Assembly (NCBI GenBank): GCA_022925895.1
Contig: JAKSYS010000144.1
Span: forward strand, 42,438-106,437
Direction: 5' to 3'
DNA from: Fragilaria crotonensis
Lineage: Eukaryota > Bacillariophyta > Fragilariophyceae > Fragilariales > Fragilariaceae
DNA length: 64,000 nt
Shown here: positions 38,252 to 49,500 of the stretch, piece after piece
How the letters are laid out: every line of letters starts with the position of its first letter
Numbering within the stretch: position 1 is the first letter of the stretch
The notes under the pieces: generated by a model
Databases searched by the model: none
Told to the model about the DNA's origin: nothing
The model's input: only the letters and a program-made list of their open reading frames with translations
Translations under genes and position numbers: made by a program

Positions 38252-40367
38252 ATGGCGCCGCTGCCACAGGTTTTTCTCTCCGATGATGATTTCACGCCTG
38301 CCCGCTTCCAGAATACCCACTCTATCATTCAAATGCACAACGTGCCAAGAGTTACAACACAGAGGGAGGTGTCGGTGCTGGTCACCGGGACTTCTGATGA
38401 TAAGATGGAGTATCTGATGGGGTGAGTCAGAGCAATGAATGATTTGCTCGAGACTGTCATGAGTGAGCTATGCTGTTGATGCAAATTTTTTATTGTGCCG
38501 CTGCGAGACACTCGGTACATTTAAGTTGCTCACTTGCTGCCTTTTCCTAACAAACAGTCTGTATGTTTACGCGATTTGCACGTTCTCTGTGTTTGCAATT
38601 TGGGCCATTTTGATTTTTGTGTTCAAGTGCTGCGGAACCAAGAGAGTTGGATTCTTGTCCGGTCGTACCCGTTTGGTTCCTCCATCGGATTACGAATGTG
38701 ATGCTGTTAGGGTGTTTGAGCTAGAATTGAAGCTGGAAGAAGAAATACCACCACTACCGGTAGATGGCGCCATTGCTATGTCAGGCGTATGCGTCACTCC
38801 AGCTGAAATGGAAGCTACCAGCGACAATGTGATTGTCGATGATGACGATAACGGCGGAACGATCCTTACGGAGCTTCCGCTAAATGCTGAAGAAAGGCGG
38901 GACAATCACATTCGTCTTAGGGAAGGGACTGATCGACTGCTATTCTGGACACGGATAATTGCGATTGCGTCTGGAGTCGTTGCCGTTGTGTCTTCCTCTG
39001 TGTTCGTCAATGAAGGTGTCTTCAAACTTGCGGCTACCCTTGACGCTGGAATTGTAGGCATGCAGCAAGTAAATGGAATCCTTCTGGATGGGATTGACAT
39101 CATTAATACCTACCAAGAGAGGAGATTCTCCGCTTCTAACGCGCTCGCAGACCTGAACTCCACCGTCTTGACTGTCGATTGGTGTCCTTTGAGACGAGAA
39201 GAGTTCATCGAATCGTGTGGCGCAATCACTGCCGCAAATTCCACCACTGTGGGTCCGATCAATGAAACGGCTTGCGAGATTATGGGGGTCCCGTTGCAGG
39301 GCGCTTTGGCAACGCTGCTCATGGTCTATCAAATCGTTTCGACAGCTTTTGAAACGATGGACGTCATCAAGTCTGATCTTCAGCAAATTGTGAATCTCCT
39401 TGATTGGATCATTCCACAAGCCAATTCATTTTATTGGGCTTTCTATGTGTCTGCTGCATTCGCTGTCACGGTTGATGTGATCATCCTTGTTCTGTTGTTC
39501 GGGGTTTACTTGGCGTGGAGAAAGAGACGGAACAAGCCTTTCAGCTGTGCTCGATCCTACTTCATCATTCCGCTGTTCGTCCTTTGTGTTTTCCTAATGT
39601 GGCTCTTCGCGATAATTTTTTGTTTTACTGCCATCCTAACTGCCGATTTCTGCTACAATGGTCCGGACACGCGACTCGTCAACACTCTCATGGCCTTCCG
39701 GCATCTCCTCAGCCCTCACGCTTTCGAGCTCCTTAAATACTACCTGACAGGATGTCCAGAGCCGGGCTTTTCTATTCTGGAACCGCAAACTGCTGTTGCC
39801 ATTGTTGAAGGAGTTACCCTGGTCCACGATGTTATATATGATCTTTCTCAACTTGACGCATCGATATTCCTTGAAATATGTGAGGTAAAAATTTCACCTC
39901 TAGCATTACTCATGGAGTCAGTGCACGATGAAATGCATATTATCGCAGATTCTTTGGGTGAAGTACAACAGTTGTTCCTTTGCCGGAACATTTTCCCTGT
40001 TTTGGAAATCGTCATGTATGATGCTGTGTGCTACTTGGGCGTCGACGCATTTCGCAACATTTTCGTTGCATTGCTGCTTACTATGGGCTTCAGTCTGATC
40101 TTCATCACTGTACGAGTCGCCTGGCAAGAAGAGGTTCACCACCCAGATGCCGAGAATATGAAGGAGGTGTGTCCTTCCTTTCGTGGCTGTTCTCGCCGGC
40201 GTTCTGGAAACGCGGCTGTGGACGACGCGGAAGATTCGATTGCAGAGCATAGGGATGATGGAAGAAAGGCAAACATGGAGGCTGCAGTGATTCCCCATGA
40301 CGAAACGTCGAACAGTGGTATCGAAGAGCATCGTTCCGAAAGCCAAGTCGCCCTCCGAAGTATGTAA
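38252..40367 (+). CDS. Five-helix membrane protein with prominin/tweety-like topology
   Basis: Exon 1 (38252-38421, ATG at 38252) encodes a soluble N-terminus; a phase-2 intron 38422-38557 (GTGAGT...ACAG) joins to exon 2, which runs to 40367. Hydrophobic segments: IWAILIFVFKCC, IIAIASGVVAVVSSSVFV, VTVDVIILVLLFGVYLAW, LFVLCVFLMWLFAIIFCF and FVALLLTMGFSLIFITV. Between helices 2 and 3 and between 4 and 5 are large Cys-containing loops (about 130 and 135 residues; N-glycosylation sequons NST and NET in the first). The C-terminal tail is hydrophilic and acidic. This five-span, two-big-loop plan is shared by prominins and tweety proteins; sequence identity was not tested. No frame break in exon 2. 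Confidence 0.7.
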
Positions 40368-40632
40368 CCCTTCGTTGCCCTCTTGGATCAAGCTCTATCA
40401 GGACGCCGTGACGATATCTTTCACCTGCTCTGGTCTTGGCGACCGCAGGCTAGGAGACTGTCATTGCGAATGTAGCGGAGCTGAAATGGTGAAATACATC
40501 CACCTGTTTGTTCTTCGTGTTTTAGGATGTTGACTTAGTTCAAAGAACTGGTTATCGGGGCCTAAATGTAGCACTACCCAGATGTATGATAGCGTCATTC
40601 AGGAACAGCGCCTTATCGTGTGGCATGTGGGT

Positions 40633-41583
40633 CTAAGATAAACAATCAGAATCGTCCATTGGCAACGAGAGCCTCATTGTACCCAAAACAATTGCCACAT
40701 CAGGAATTAGTTCCAACAGAGGATCTTCGTCGTCACAGTCTTCGACAGATTCTCGTAGCCTTTGGACCAGTCCCCCAAAATACTGTTCCACCAGAGGAAC
40801 AGCCTTTGAACCCGTCAAGATTCGTTCCGTATCAAAGGTAACGTGCTTGCCGCGCCACTGTACCATGTCGCCGCCAGTCCAGGTAATATTGGAGAGTATC
40901 AAGTCAGGTTTTGGAGCAACGGCAGTCGTATCACCGTCTCGCCGCCGTGGACCGCGACACAGCCGCAACGATAGCTCACGATATCCGCCATCAGCGCACT
41001 GCAAACAATCGTCCATGTCCGTATTTTGAATTGCCAACAGTCCCCAGGGTTTGGCGTTTGTAGTTTTGCTGTGATCGTTTGCTGTAAAATAACCTTGAAA
41101 CCAAGCGGAATCCAATTCGGGAAGACAAAACATGGCTTTTCCTTCAACAAAGCTTCGTTTGTCTGAACTGTTGCCACTTTCCAACCCGTCGGAGGATTCT
41201 GCCGTCCGTGGTCGACGGCGACAGGCGGGATCCTCACAGCAATCGTCGAGAAAATCATCGGATAGCTTGGTGCCTTGACGTGACAGTTGAGTCCACTCCA
41301 GTGGCAAATCAGGTTTCTTAGAGCCATTTGATGATGGAAGCGATGACGCCGACGACGCCGATGATTCGGGTCGGTCGGCCGCATGGATGGGTTTGTTGTT
41401 TACAGTGTCGGCGGTGATTGGTCCAGCAGTTGTTGTCATGCCGTTTGACACAGCCATGCTCGAAGCAGGGGGCAAAGTTTGTGTCCATCCCTCTGACGGG
41501 GGTCGTACCATGGAAGAATCCGTCTTGATGGTCGACACTTGAGGTTTCGTGGCAGGGATGTTTGACGTCGGTCGCATGGTCAT
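40633..41583 (-). CDS. Unknown protein, 316 residues
   Basis: Uninterrupted frame from the ATG at 41583. The first 90 residues are Ser/Thr/Pro-rich and low complexity. The remainder looks folded, with Cys residues (DDFLDDCCEDPACRRRP, DDCLQCADGGY), WFQGYFTANDHS, and WRGKHVTFDTERILTG. It ends acidic (CDDEDPLLELIPDVAIVLG). No signal peptide, membrane helix or recognised family. It is divergently transcribed from the gene at 42001. Confidence 0.55.
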   Translation of the reverse strand: MTMRPTSNIPATKPQVSTIKTDSSMVRPPSEGWTQTLPPASSMAVSNGMTTTAGPITADTVNNKPIHAADRPESSASSASSLPSSNGSKKPDLPLEWTQLSRQGTKLSDDFLDDCCEDPACRRRPRTAESSDGLESGNSSDKRSFVEGKAMFCLPELDSAWFQGYFTANDHSKTTNAKPWGLLAIQNTDMDDCLQCADGGYRELSLRLCRGPRRRDGDTTAVAPKPDLILSNITWTGGDMVQWRGKHVTFDTERILTGSKAVPLVEQYFGGLVQRLRESVEDCDDEDPLLELIPDVAIVLGTMRLSLPMDDSDCLS

Positions 41584-42000
41584 GGTCAGGTTTCCCAGTC
41601 TGAGATATTGTTGTCACTTGTCACGTCTTTTCGTGTACTGTGTACTGGCATCTGTGATACCGGGGTACAAAGTACGGCATGAGATCTACTGGAGTACGGA
41701 GTACTGTAGACTACAAGTCAGTAATTTCCACGAATACAGAATAGTACACCGGTGCCGTTGTTTCGTTGTTTGCTGCGGTCCTGCAGTCCCGAATTCGTGT
41801 TGCGTCGTCACCTGCGCCAGAATGTTCCAGCCATTGGTATGCTTCGCAGCGGTTCGCCTCGACATGAGTCATTATGAGTATTGTCGCACGTTAAGCACTC
41901 TCATCCCCGATCATCCTACACTTCGATTGTCTTCTTACGAGATCTCGTTTCAATCGCACATTTTCATTTGCACAGCACTACTACGTATTAACTGCGCACC
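41584..42000. promoter_or_regulatory. Probable shared divergent promoter region
   Basis: 417 bp separate two divergent ATGs (41583 minus, 42001 plus). The middle has GTAC-rich palindromic runs (about 41640-41745). No TATA box is obvious. The assignment rests on position only. Confidence 0.4.
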
Positions 42001-42597
42001 ATGAGCGATTATGAGGACAGTGGAAACGAGGACGACGATGACATTGCAGGCATGCTAGGAGTAGAAGTGCAACGTTTGGGTGAAGAAGCAGATGCGATTA
42101 TGAACTCCATTCGCAACGAATCTGTTGGGTCGCCGCTGCCATCGTCGTCGCAACCTTACTCCACCAGAGCCAGAGGCGACTACGATCGCGACAACAGTGA
42201 TTATGACGACGATGAAGTTGATGACGAGGTCAATGACGAAATCTTGAAATTGGGTAGTGTCACTGCCAATTTGCGTCAAGATTTGGATGAAATTAGCGTT
42301 GAGAGTATGTCCTCGTACTTATCCCAGCAGCAATATGCTCGAGGCAACGAACAGGTTTATCGATATCCTCGCAAGTCTGTGGCCTTGCAAGAGGCTGCTG
42401 ACTTCTTGCGTCATAAGCAATTGTATGGACCCGGAGTTGGCGGTCAGGAAAGGAATACACCACTCCTGGTCTTCGCCGTGATGGTGTGGAGTGTCATACT
42501 ACTGCTCATGATGCATGTGCGCTACGGTAGTGCCGTGGATGCAGTGACTGGGACGATGACGGCATTTTCCGTTCCGCAGTTTCTGCCAATTCCGTAA
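42001..42597 (+). CDS. Acidic protein with C-terminal membrane anchor
   Basis: 198 residues from the ATG at 42001, no introns. The first 100 residues are very acidic and disordered (GNEDDDDIAGM, YDDDEVDDEVNDEI); a helical stretch DDEVNDEILKLGSVTANLRQ resembles a SNARE-like heptad region but is too short to assign. A single membrane helix (LLVFAVMVWSVILLLMMHV) lies about 28 residues from the end, leaving a short luminal tail, so a tail-anchored protein of the secretory system is plausible. Confidence 0.6.
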   Translation: MSDYEDSGNEDDDDIAGMLGVEVQRLGEEADAIMNSIRNESVGSPLPSSSQPYSTRARGDYDRDNSDYDDDEVDDEVNDEILKLGSVTANLRQDLDEISVESMSSYLSQQQYARGNEQVYRYPRKSVALQEAADFLRHKQLYGPGVGGQERNTPLLVFAVMVWSVILLLMMHVRYGSAVDAVTGTMTAFSVPQFLPIP

Positions 42598-42716
42598 TCA
42601 GCAACGCCAACTATCCGAAGGAAATTAGTTTGGCCTGCTCATAAACGTATAGATAAATGTATGAAAAGTGCGTCTGTTTTCTCCCTCTACTAATTTTCTA
42701 TGCGTCTATCAGACAA

Positions 42717-43442
42717 TCACTGTGATTCTTGCCCGTTTGTTGCCAGCGTCCCTGCAGGTAACCACACATGGGCGTGTCCCTCGATGCAGAGCTTGCCCCT
42801 CTTCTGAGGATTGTCTTGACCTTCATCCGCAGGATCAAGTACGACGACAGTCGTGTCGCAAATGACCAACAATCCTCCCTTGGATCGGCCAGAGATGGGA
42901 CGAACGTTGGTGACCTGCACTCGGCCCATCACAGCATCTTGAGCAAAGATTGGATGACGAAAGTGTAGCACCTGACTTCTATAGATGCTTCCCGGAATTA
43001 GTGTCCCAAAGATACAGGAGAAGAGCGAGGATGACAACATGCCGTGGACAAGTGGTTTCATTGTAGTTGCTGTCGTATCGGAATCGCTACCCGCAGTCGC
43101 GTCACGTTGAATAAAACCAGAGTTCACAAACATTTGAAGAGGAATGTGTGGGCTGTCCGATGGCACGGTTGATGAGTGCAATGGATTAAAATCACCCACT
43201 AAATGACTAAATTGAATAACGTCGGCGGCAGAAAAAGTCCGTCGTACTTCGGCGTATTGATTCACAGCCACGCCCTTGCCATGGGGAGGTATTGTCCCTG
43301 TCACGATGGGACGCGACGGCTTTGGAAGTGGTGACTCAGAATTTGAGGACGACGATGAACGCACTAACGCACGTAGGAATCGTGGTCGTGAGAGTTCACA
43401 ATTGAGTGCGTGTTGCAGGGGCACACGCAGGAAGCACATCAT
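42717..43442 (-). CDS. MaoC-like hot-dog dehydratase, probably mitochondrial
   Basis: 241 residues from the ATG at 43442. The basic Ser/Arg-rich, acid-free N-terminus (residues 1-35) looks like a mitochondrial presequence. The hot-dog domain has the hydratase 2 active-site pattern VGDFNPLH (Asp and His five apart) followed by KPLVHGMLSSSLFSCIFG and a second strand set (VMGRVQVTNVR, LVICDTTVVVLD). This is the MaoC/R-specific enoyl-CoA hydratase family; size and presequence fit the 3-hydroxyacyl-thioester dehydratase of mitochondrial fatty acid synthesis, though a peroxisomal or other role is possible. The copia element lies 81 bp upstream of its ATG. Confidence 0.75.
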   Translation of the reverse strand: MMCFLRVPLQHALNCELSRPRFLRALVRSSSSSNSESPLPKPSRPIVTGTIPPHGKGVAVNQYAEVRRTFSAADVIQFSHLVGDFNPLHSSTVPSDSPHIPLQMFVNSGFIQRDATAGSDSDTTATTMKPLVHGMLSSSLFSCIFGTLIPGSIYRSQVLHFRHPIFAQDAVMGRVQVTNVRPISGRSKGGLLVICDTTVVVLDPADEGQDNPQKRGKLCIEGHAHVWLPAGTLATNGQESQ

Positions 43443-43522
43443 GCCGTCGTGGTTGTAACATTGATTCTTGATATAATAATGAGTTCTTGTTGAAGTCGTT
43501 GTCCTCTAAAATATTACTTCTA

Positions 43523-43877
43523 GTAAGAAGACGCGCTGAGCTGGAAGCTGTGCGGCCTACTCAAGTACTGTTTGTATGTCCGGGTTCGCTTCGGTCTAGG
43601 TTAACAAATAATCGAAATCCTAAACTTATAAGACGCTATGATCTCAAACAATGATTCTCAGACAGGGTTCACTGTCAGTTGAATAGAATAGGAGTAGCAA
43701 TTCGAGCGATGCGGAGCAACTCGAATTGCTATTTACCATTCCAATGAGAGACATCGCAATGGCCGTTGCGGTGAGCTAGGAGCAGGACTGTAATCGTGGG
43801 ACGATTAACAGTACAGTGGACCAGTGCCAGTACACAGCAACTATCGTGCTAGTGTATCGCCCGTCACTCGTATCACA
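43523..43877 (-). repeat. 3' LTR of the copia element
   Basis: On the minus strand it starts TGTGATACG after the polypurine tract and ends CTTCTTAC. About 355 bp, matching 50741-51099. Both copies share six more bases (ACTCTC) beyond the chosen right boundary, so that boundary is uncertain by a few bases. Confidence 0.85.
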
Positions 43878-43891
43878 ACTCTCCCTCTCAT
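43878..43891 (-). other. Polypurine tract
   Basis: On the minus strand GAGAGGGAGAGT immediately precedes the 3' LTR start TGTGATACG, the expected plus-strand priming site. Confidence 0.7.
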
Positions 43892-44059
43892 TGATTGAGA
43901 TGCACAGTACACGACATGTGCGCTATGCGGCACATGTTTTACAAATTTTCAATTTTTGCCTCAACAGTCACCTCACCGACATTTCAATCTAGTTAGCCGG
44001 ATGAGCGTGACAGGCAACCTGTCAAATCAAAGTGAACAGCGGAGCTGTTCGACGTGATG

Positions 44060-46501
44060 TTACCATCCTTGCACGAGCTTGCGGATGTGTTCAAATGTCT
44101 CGCGATTGAGACCTTTTGTGAGGTAATCTGCCCACTGTTCTTTGGTGTCAATTTTCAAGACGGCGACGTCGCCATTGGAGACGTGGCTCCAAAAGAAGTG
44201 CCACTTGACGAGGAAATACTTCGTCCTGTTGGTGATACGCTGTTTCGTGGCGAGAAGAAGAGCGCCGTTGTTGTCTTCGAAGACGCGACATCGAATTGTC
44301 GATTTGAATTGGGGTGGAAGACGAAGTGCCGCGACGACTTCAGTGAGAAGGGATCGGAGTGGCAGGAGCGTCCTCATGCTCGCGCTGAGGGCGGAGTATT
44401 CAGATTCAAGAGTCGACAGAGATATTTCCGTTTGGAGCTTGGACTTCCAAAGAATGGGGCATCCTCCAAGTGTGATAATGTAACCTGTTCTCGACTTGGC
44501 ACTTGAGGGCTCATGATCGGGATCGCGACCATGCAGACCAGCGAAATCGGCGTCCACGTAGCAGTCAATTGAAAGGTCGCCCGTGGGACGGACAATGGTG
44601 CCTTTGTCGGAAGTGCGATGCAAGTATCTGACGATGGTTTTGATTGCGGTCGCGTGGCTTTTCTTGGGACTGTGATTGAAGCGTGCGACTTGACTGACGG
44701 CAAATGCAATATCCGGACGTGTGTTCGTCGAAAGGTAAAGGAGCATGCCAACGATTGATGGGTAGCTCCAAGTTTCATTGTATGGCTCTCCATCGGGATC
44801 GATGCCGAGAGTCAACTGAGTGGCTGGTGTCCAATTGGGGTTGCAGTCGACCATTCCGGTAGCCTCAATGATTCGTTGGATGAGTCCCTTTTGAGTCAAA
44901 GTCACAGTGTTGTTCGTAGCGTCCTTAACAAACTTAATCCCCAAAAAGTCAGTGAACGTTCCTTCTTTTGTGAACTCGAGGCCACGTTTTTCCAAGCCTT
45001 CAAGTAGTTTGTTGAGGTCGGATTCGTGTGCGTAGGCGATGCCCACATCGTCCACATAGAGAACGACCATGATGGTCTCTTTGAAGAGAAAGCAGGGGTC
45101 AAGCGTGCTTTGCTTGAAGCCTTGTTGAGTGAAGGCCTCAAGAACATGTTCGAACCAAAGTCGCGGAGCGACAGATAAACCGTAAAGACTCTTCACGAGT
45201 TGCAAGCACGTAGATTTGCCGCGAGGTGACTGAAATCCGCGAGGTAGATGAATCCAAACTGGCATTTCCAGTTTAGCTTGGACAAATGCATTACTGAAGT
45301 CGATGGAACTCGTATCCCAGTTGAGTGTCAGAGCAAGGATTGTAAATAATCGTACCGAGCTCCACGCGACCACAGGTGCAAATGTTTCGGGTTCACCTTC
45401 TTCGAGATCTCCTCGTACGCAGTACCGTGCTTTGTACTTACTGATGATACCGTCAGGTGTCCGTTTGCGTTTGAAAACCCAAGTACCAGGTAAGATTCGA
45501 GATTTGGCGTTTGAAATATCGGTTTCAATCCACGTTTTGTTCTTTTCCAGACTCGCGATCTCTTTTGCAGCTGCTGCCATCCATTTGGAGAGATTCGGCT
45601 CGTCCGACATTGCCTCGTCGTAGGAGAGGGTGTCGGGGTCCAACAGGGATGCTTTGAGCGCAAGTGGGGGGCCTTGGAAGCCGCATTCTTGGAAGATCCA
45701 GGCGCTTGGGTCAACGTAGTACCCTGCGCCTTGTTGGCCATCGTACCCGAGTCGGGAAGGAGCTTGGCGTTGACGATTCGAGCGACGAGGCGAATGACGA
45801 ATGACTGGGCGCGGGGCGCGTGGGATCGGAAGAGGAGGGCGAATCGGAGAAGGCGGAGTCGAGACTTGCTCCCTCGTCGACGACATGTCAGTCGCTGGCG
45901 ATTGCTCCCTCGTTGAAGACGTTGGAGTCGGAGGAGGAGGTGAGAGAAGCGGAGGCGAAGGTGTGGGAGCACGTGGTGTTTCGAGGTCGGCAAACGGAAG
46001 TTGGTGGGGCGTCATCGGCAAGGTAGGCGTGCGAACGATGGAGTCAACTTTTGAAGCTGGAGTGGAAAGGATGGTGTCGGCGACAGTATCGGCAGTATCA
46101 TGTGTCTCCCTCGTTGACGAGATCGGGCGCTGCGCGTGAGACGGGTCAGGAGGAGTGGGAAGAAACTGCGTTTGTGGTGGCGGAGGTACTGGGAGGGGTT
46201 GCGCTGGTTGCTCTCGGTCCATAGCGGCAGCGACGGAGTCCATAACGTTGAGTGTGTCGACGACGACCGCATCGGATGAAGGATCGGCATCAATCTGGAT
46301 GTCGGTCGCATCGTCGTCATCAAACGGGTACTGGTAGGAGGACTCGCCAAACAGTTTAGCCCATGCATCCGAGTTGAAGTCAGGAAGATTATTGATGTTG
46401 GACGAGATGGTTGAGAACCAATCATCAAACACAACATGAAACTGGGCTGTGATATATCCGGTTGCTGGATTGAGAACCAGCGGAACCGTACTGGCGTGCA
46501 T
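44060..46501 (-). CDS. Copia pol, second segment: RT and RNase H
   Basis: Same gag-pol gene as the 46517-50371 segment. It starts with the end of the integrase C-terminal region (STVPLVLNPATGYITAQFHVVFDDWF), a Pro-rich linker, then RT with TWVFKRKRTPDG, YKARYCVRGDLEEGE, FAPVVAWSSVR, SSIDFSNAFVQAKL, CLQLVKSLYGLSVAPRLWFE, the catalytic box VVLYVDDVGIA (about 45060) and DFLGIKF. RNase H has CYVDADFAGLHG, ISLSTLESEYSALS, FEDNNGALLLA and the final DYLTKGLNR. The frame is otherwise open. It joins the upstream frame through two small shifts near 46500-46575, one at an AAAA run. Confidence 0.9.
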   Translation of the reverse strand: MHASTVPLVLNPATGYITAQFHVVFDDWFSTISSNINNLPDFNSDAWAKLFGESSYQYPFDDDDATDIQIDADPSSDAVVVDTLNVMDSVAAAMDREQPAQPLPVPPPPQTQFLPTPPDPSHAQRPISSTRETHDTADTVADTILSTPASKVDSIVRTPTLPMTPHQLPFADLETPRAPTPSPPLLSPPPPTPTSSTREQSPATDMSSTREQVSTPPSPIRPPLPIPRAPRPVIRHSPRRSNRQRQAPSRLGYDGQQGAGYYVDPSAWIFQECGFQGPPLALKASLLDPDTLSYDEAMSDEPNLSKWMAAAAKEIASLEKNKTWIETDISNAKSRILPGTWVFKRKRTPDGIISKYKARYCVRGDLEEGEPETFAPVVAWSSVRLFTILALTLNWDTSSIDFSNAFVQAKLEMPVWIHLPRGFQSPRGKSTCLQLVKSLYGLSVAPRLWFEHVLEAFTQQGFKQSTLDPCFLFKETIMVVLYVDDVGIAYAHESDLNKLLEGLEKRGLEFTKEGTFTDFLGIKFVKDATNNTVTLTQKGLIQRIIEATGMVDCNPNWTPATQLTLGIDPDGEPYNETWSYPSIVGMLLYLSTNTRPDIAFAVSQVARFNHSPKKSHATAIKTIVRYLHRTSDKGTIVRPTGDLSIDCYVDADFAGLHGRDPDHEPSSAKSRTGYIITLGGCPILWKSKLQTEISLSTLESEYSALSASMRTLLPLRSLLTEVVAALRLPPQFKSTIRCRVFEDNNGALLLATKQRITNRTKYFLVKWHFFWSHVSNGDVAVLKIDTKEQWADYLTKGLNRETFEHIRKLVQGW

Positions 46502-46516
46502 GGCCGAAACCCATAT

Positions 46517-49500
46517 TCACGCAACGTACGCTGCGCGGCGCCCATCTGGGAAGCTTCTTGCCGTCTGCGATTGTTTTGTGTAGAACGTACACGGACAACC
46601 CCAGACATGGACGTCGTGGAACTTATGCTGCTGCCAGCGCGACTTCGTGAAGATGTTGATTGGGGACAGGCCTATCGTTTGGTTTGGCATATGATTGTGA
46701 AGGAAGATGGCGTGTTGCACAGCCATGGGCCAAAGCAATGCATCCGCAATGTCTGGCCAGTGAATCGCCGAGTGTAACATCATGGTTCTGGCGATGGACA
46801 TGATTGTTTGGATACTTCGCTCGGCATTTCCATTGTGATGGTGAGCGCCGACGCCTGCGAACCTCACAATTTGCTCAAATAGTGATAACTTTTCAGCAAA
46901 TTCCTTAGCGGTGAAGCACTTCGCATTGTCAGATAGATAGGACTGCGGAATGACGCAGTGATCCCTGCACATGAGTTCAAACGTTTCTTTTGCCATCAGG
47001 GTTTCATGAGTTGTCAGGTGAGTTTGAAATTCGACGTGAATGAATCCTGAAGCGTGCTGGTCATTGAACAAACATCCTCCCGTGTACAGTTCGCTGTCGA
47101 GGCTCTTGCCAGCTGATGAGAACAGGCGTCCTTTTGTGCTGCTGATAAAATGGTCGACCGATACCTGTTGACCAGGTACGAGGTGTCCATCTTTCAAGAT
47201 ACCTGCGCGATCGCGAACCACTGTACTTGTTCTCCCAGGGGTTGGTCGTCGATGCTGCTTACCGTACTGGCAGGCAGCGCATTTCGGAAGATTCGTCATG
47301 GAGCAGGCGGCTTGGTGAAGCTTTCGTTTGTTGTTGCTTTTGGTGAGAACACCAGACCGCATCAGGAACTGGATTTTCTGAAAGCCCATGTGGCCTAATC
47401 GATAGTGCCATCGTAGAAGCTCTTTCTCCGGTTCTGAGATGTTGAAGTTTGCGTCGTTGACAGCAGTGATTGTGCTGTTTAGGCATTTGGCAGCTGGGAG
47501 AACGGCGGGCTGGCGGTAAGCTTGTGAAGTTGGCAGGTTGTTGTCAGGATTGACGTGTGCGGGAATCGAAGGTCGAGTCGCATCATCCGGAGAACCGCTA
47601 AGTGTCATTCGATGGGATTTGACTTTGATCGTTTCGTCGGAGTACGTTTGAAGAAGGCTTGTAGTGGACAAGAGACGTACTCTGATCTTCGGCACGTAGT
47701 AGGCTGGGAGCTCAAGAGTTCGAAGCTTGCCGGTCGCATCATGGAATGACCAATGAACCTTTCCTTCGCCTTCGATTCGCAGACCTTTTGCGATTCCATT
47801 CAACTGAGTAATGGTGCTCGGGCGAGAAATGGTTCCAACGAAGTCGAGTTTCTCGGGGGAGATGGTGACGCTTGCGCCGGAATCCCATATGACGGGGAAT
47901 GCTGCGTCCGGTGCGATCATCGATCGAAAACGACTTGGTGCCAAGAGTGCAACCCTTTCAAGAAGACTGGGAGAACTCGAATCCGCGATATTGACCTCAG
48001 GACGACGGTAACCGTGGAATTCCGGGTCGGTAGGACGGTAGTACGCGTCGTTCAGATCAACAGTGTGCGGGGAGTGGGAGTTTGGACGATCGGGATACGG
48101 TGCCGGTGTGCGTCGAGTTTGCTGACCATAAAGTGGCCTTCCGGCTGCCCGATGCCGATTAACGGTTGGCGAACTCCGATGTAGTAGATCAGGTCGAACG
48201 GGAGTGCCGGATCGACGTTGTCGGGTATGTCCGCCTCCCTCTCGACGCATATCGGGAACGGGGTGCTGTCGTGGCCACGAAGACGCCATCGTAGGATCGT
48301 AGTAGTTGAGTTTGCTGAGCAAACGAACTTCTCGTTCAAGAACGGCCACACGATTTTGAATTTTGCGAATTTCGTCACATAGTCTGCGTTCTTTGGCCGT
48401 TGGTGCTTGGCTTCTGCGGACGAAGTGACCAAGTGAACGAAGATGAAGAGGATAGCGTCGGTGAAGACCTTCAGTCCTAATGCTCGGGGGTTTGTCACGG
48501 AAGCGTTGACGACGGAGCTTGCGTCGGTGACGACGATACTCAGCGCGGGACATGGCGTGGACTGCAGGTCCGTCGAGTCTCGGATGAGTGACGGCGCGAA
48601 GCTCTCTCCAGCCAATGAAGGTCAAGATTGCCCAGAGGAGAGGAGTGGCTATGAAGGCACCGGGGTTGGTGATGATGACGCCACAGATGCGTTGGAGAAC
48701 GGGTAGAATCGCGGCGTTGAACGTGGTGATGACAACTGATGGATCAAGTCGCCAGATTGGAAGAAGGATGGGGACGATGAAGGTGTCAACGAGCCAGAGG
48801 ATTGGTCCAAGAAGAGGAAGGAGGGCGACAGCAAGGACAGCTTTAACGAACCAAGGAAGGATTGAGAAGGCGTAGAGAATGTCCGAGATGTCGGGCGTTC
48901 GTCTGACTTCAGTGATCCAGACTGATGGGTCTTGGACCAAGGAGTACATAGCGGCGGAGCCAGTGTTTGGGGGACAGCCATTGGACGCAGCGTTCTTGGA
49001 GATGCCGGTATGAGTTTCCGTTGTGTGTGTGGTCGTCCACCTTTTGCAAGTGGCACACCAATTGAACGTGTGGGTGTCGGTCTTCTTAGTCGTCGATGCG
49101 CCAGGGGCTGGCGGAGTAGAGCGCCATCCTGGCTTTCTCTCCTGTTTGTTGCGATCGCCTTTGCGATGCTGTGGACGCTGGAAGCGTTGATTGGACGACT
49201 TGTCAGGACATTCGTTGGCCCAATGGCCGGGTTTTCCACACTTGTTGCAATTGCCGGGCTTCTCGGGCGAAGTCCCGCTGACACGAGGTTTGGTTTGAAT
49301 GAGGGTCAGCACCTCGGCTCTTGTGATTGGTGTGCTTGATTCGGTCGCGATGTGGCCGAACGCAGCTGGCGGAGCCTTCGAATCACGAACGTTGCGAGCC
49401 GGTGGCCACTCCTTACGGTCGTAGAGGGTACGGTAAGTGTCTTCTGCTTGAGAGCAAATGTCCTTGTACGTGAGCTCCATGTCCTTCATGTGCTCATTTG

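Noticed and set aside
42090-42300. SNARE motif in the 198-residue anchored protein
   Set aside because: The heptad stretch is too short and no central Q or R layer can be aligned with confidence.
46490-46580. Programmed frameshift between the two copia pol segments
   Set aside because: Two small shifts lie in the integrase end rather than at a gag/pol border, and the same kind of break occurs in host genes.
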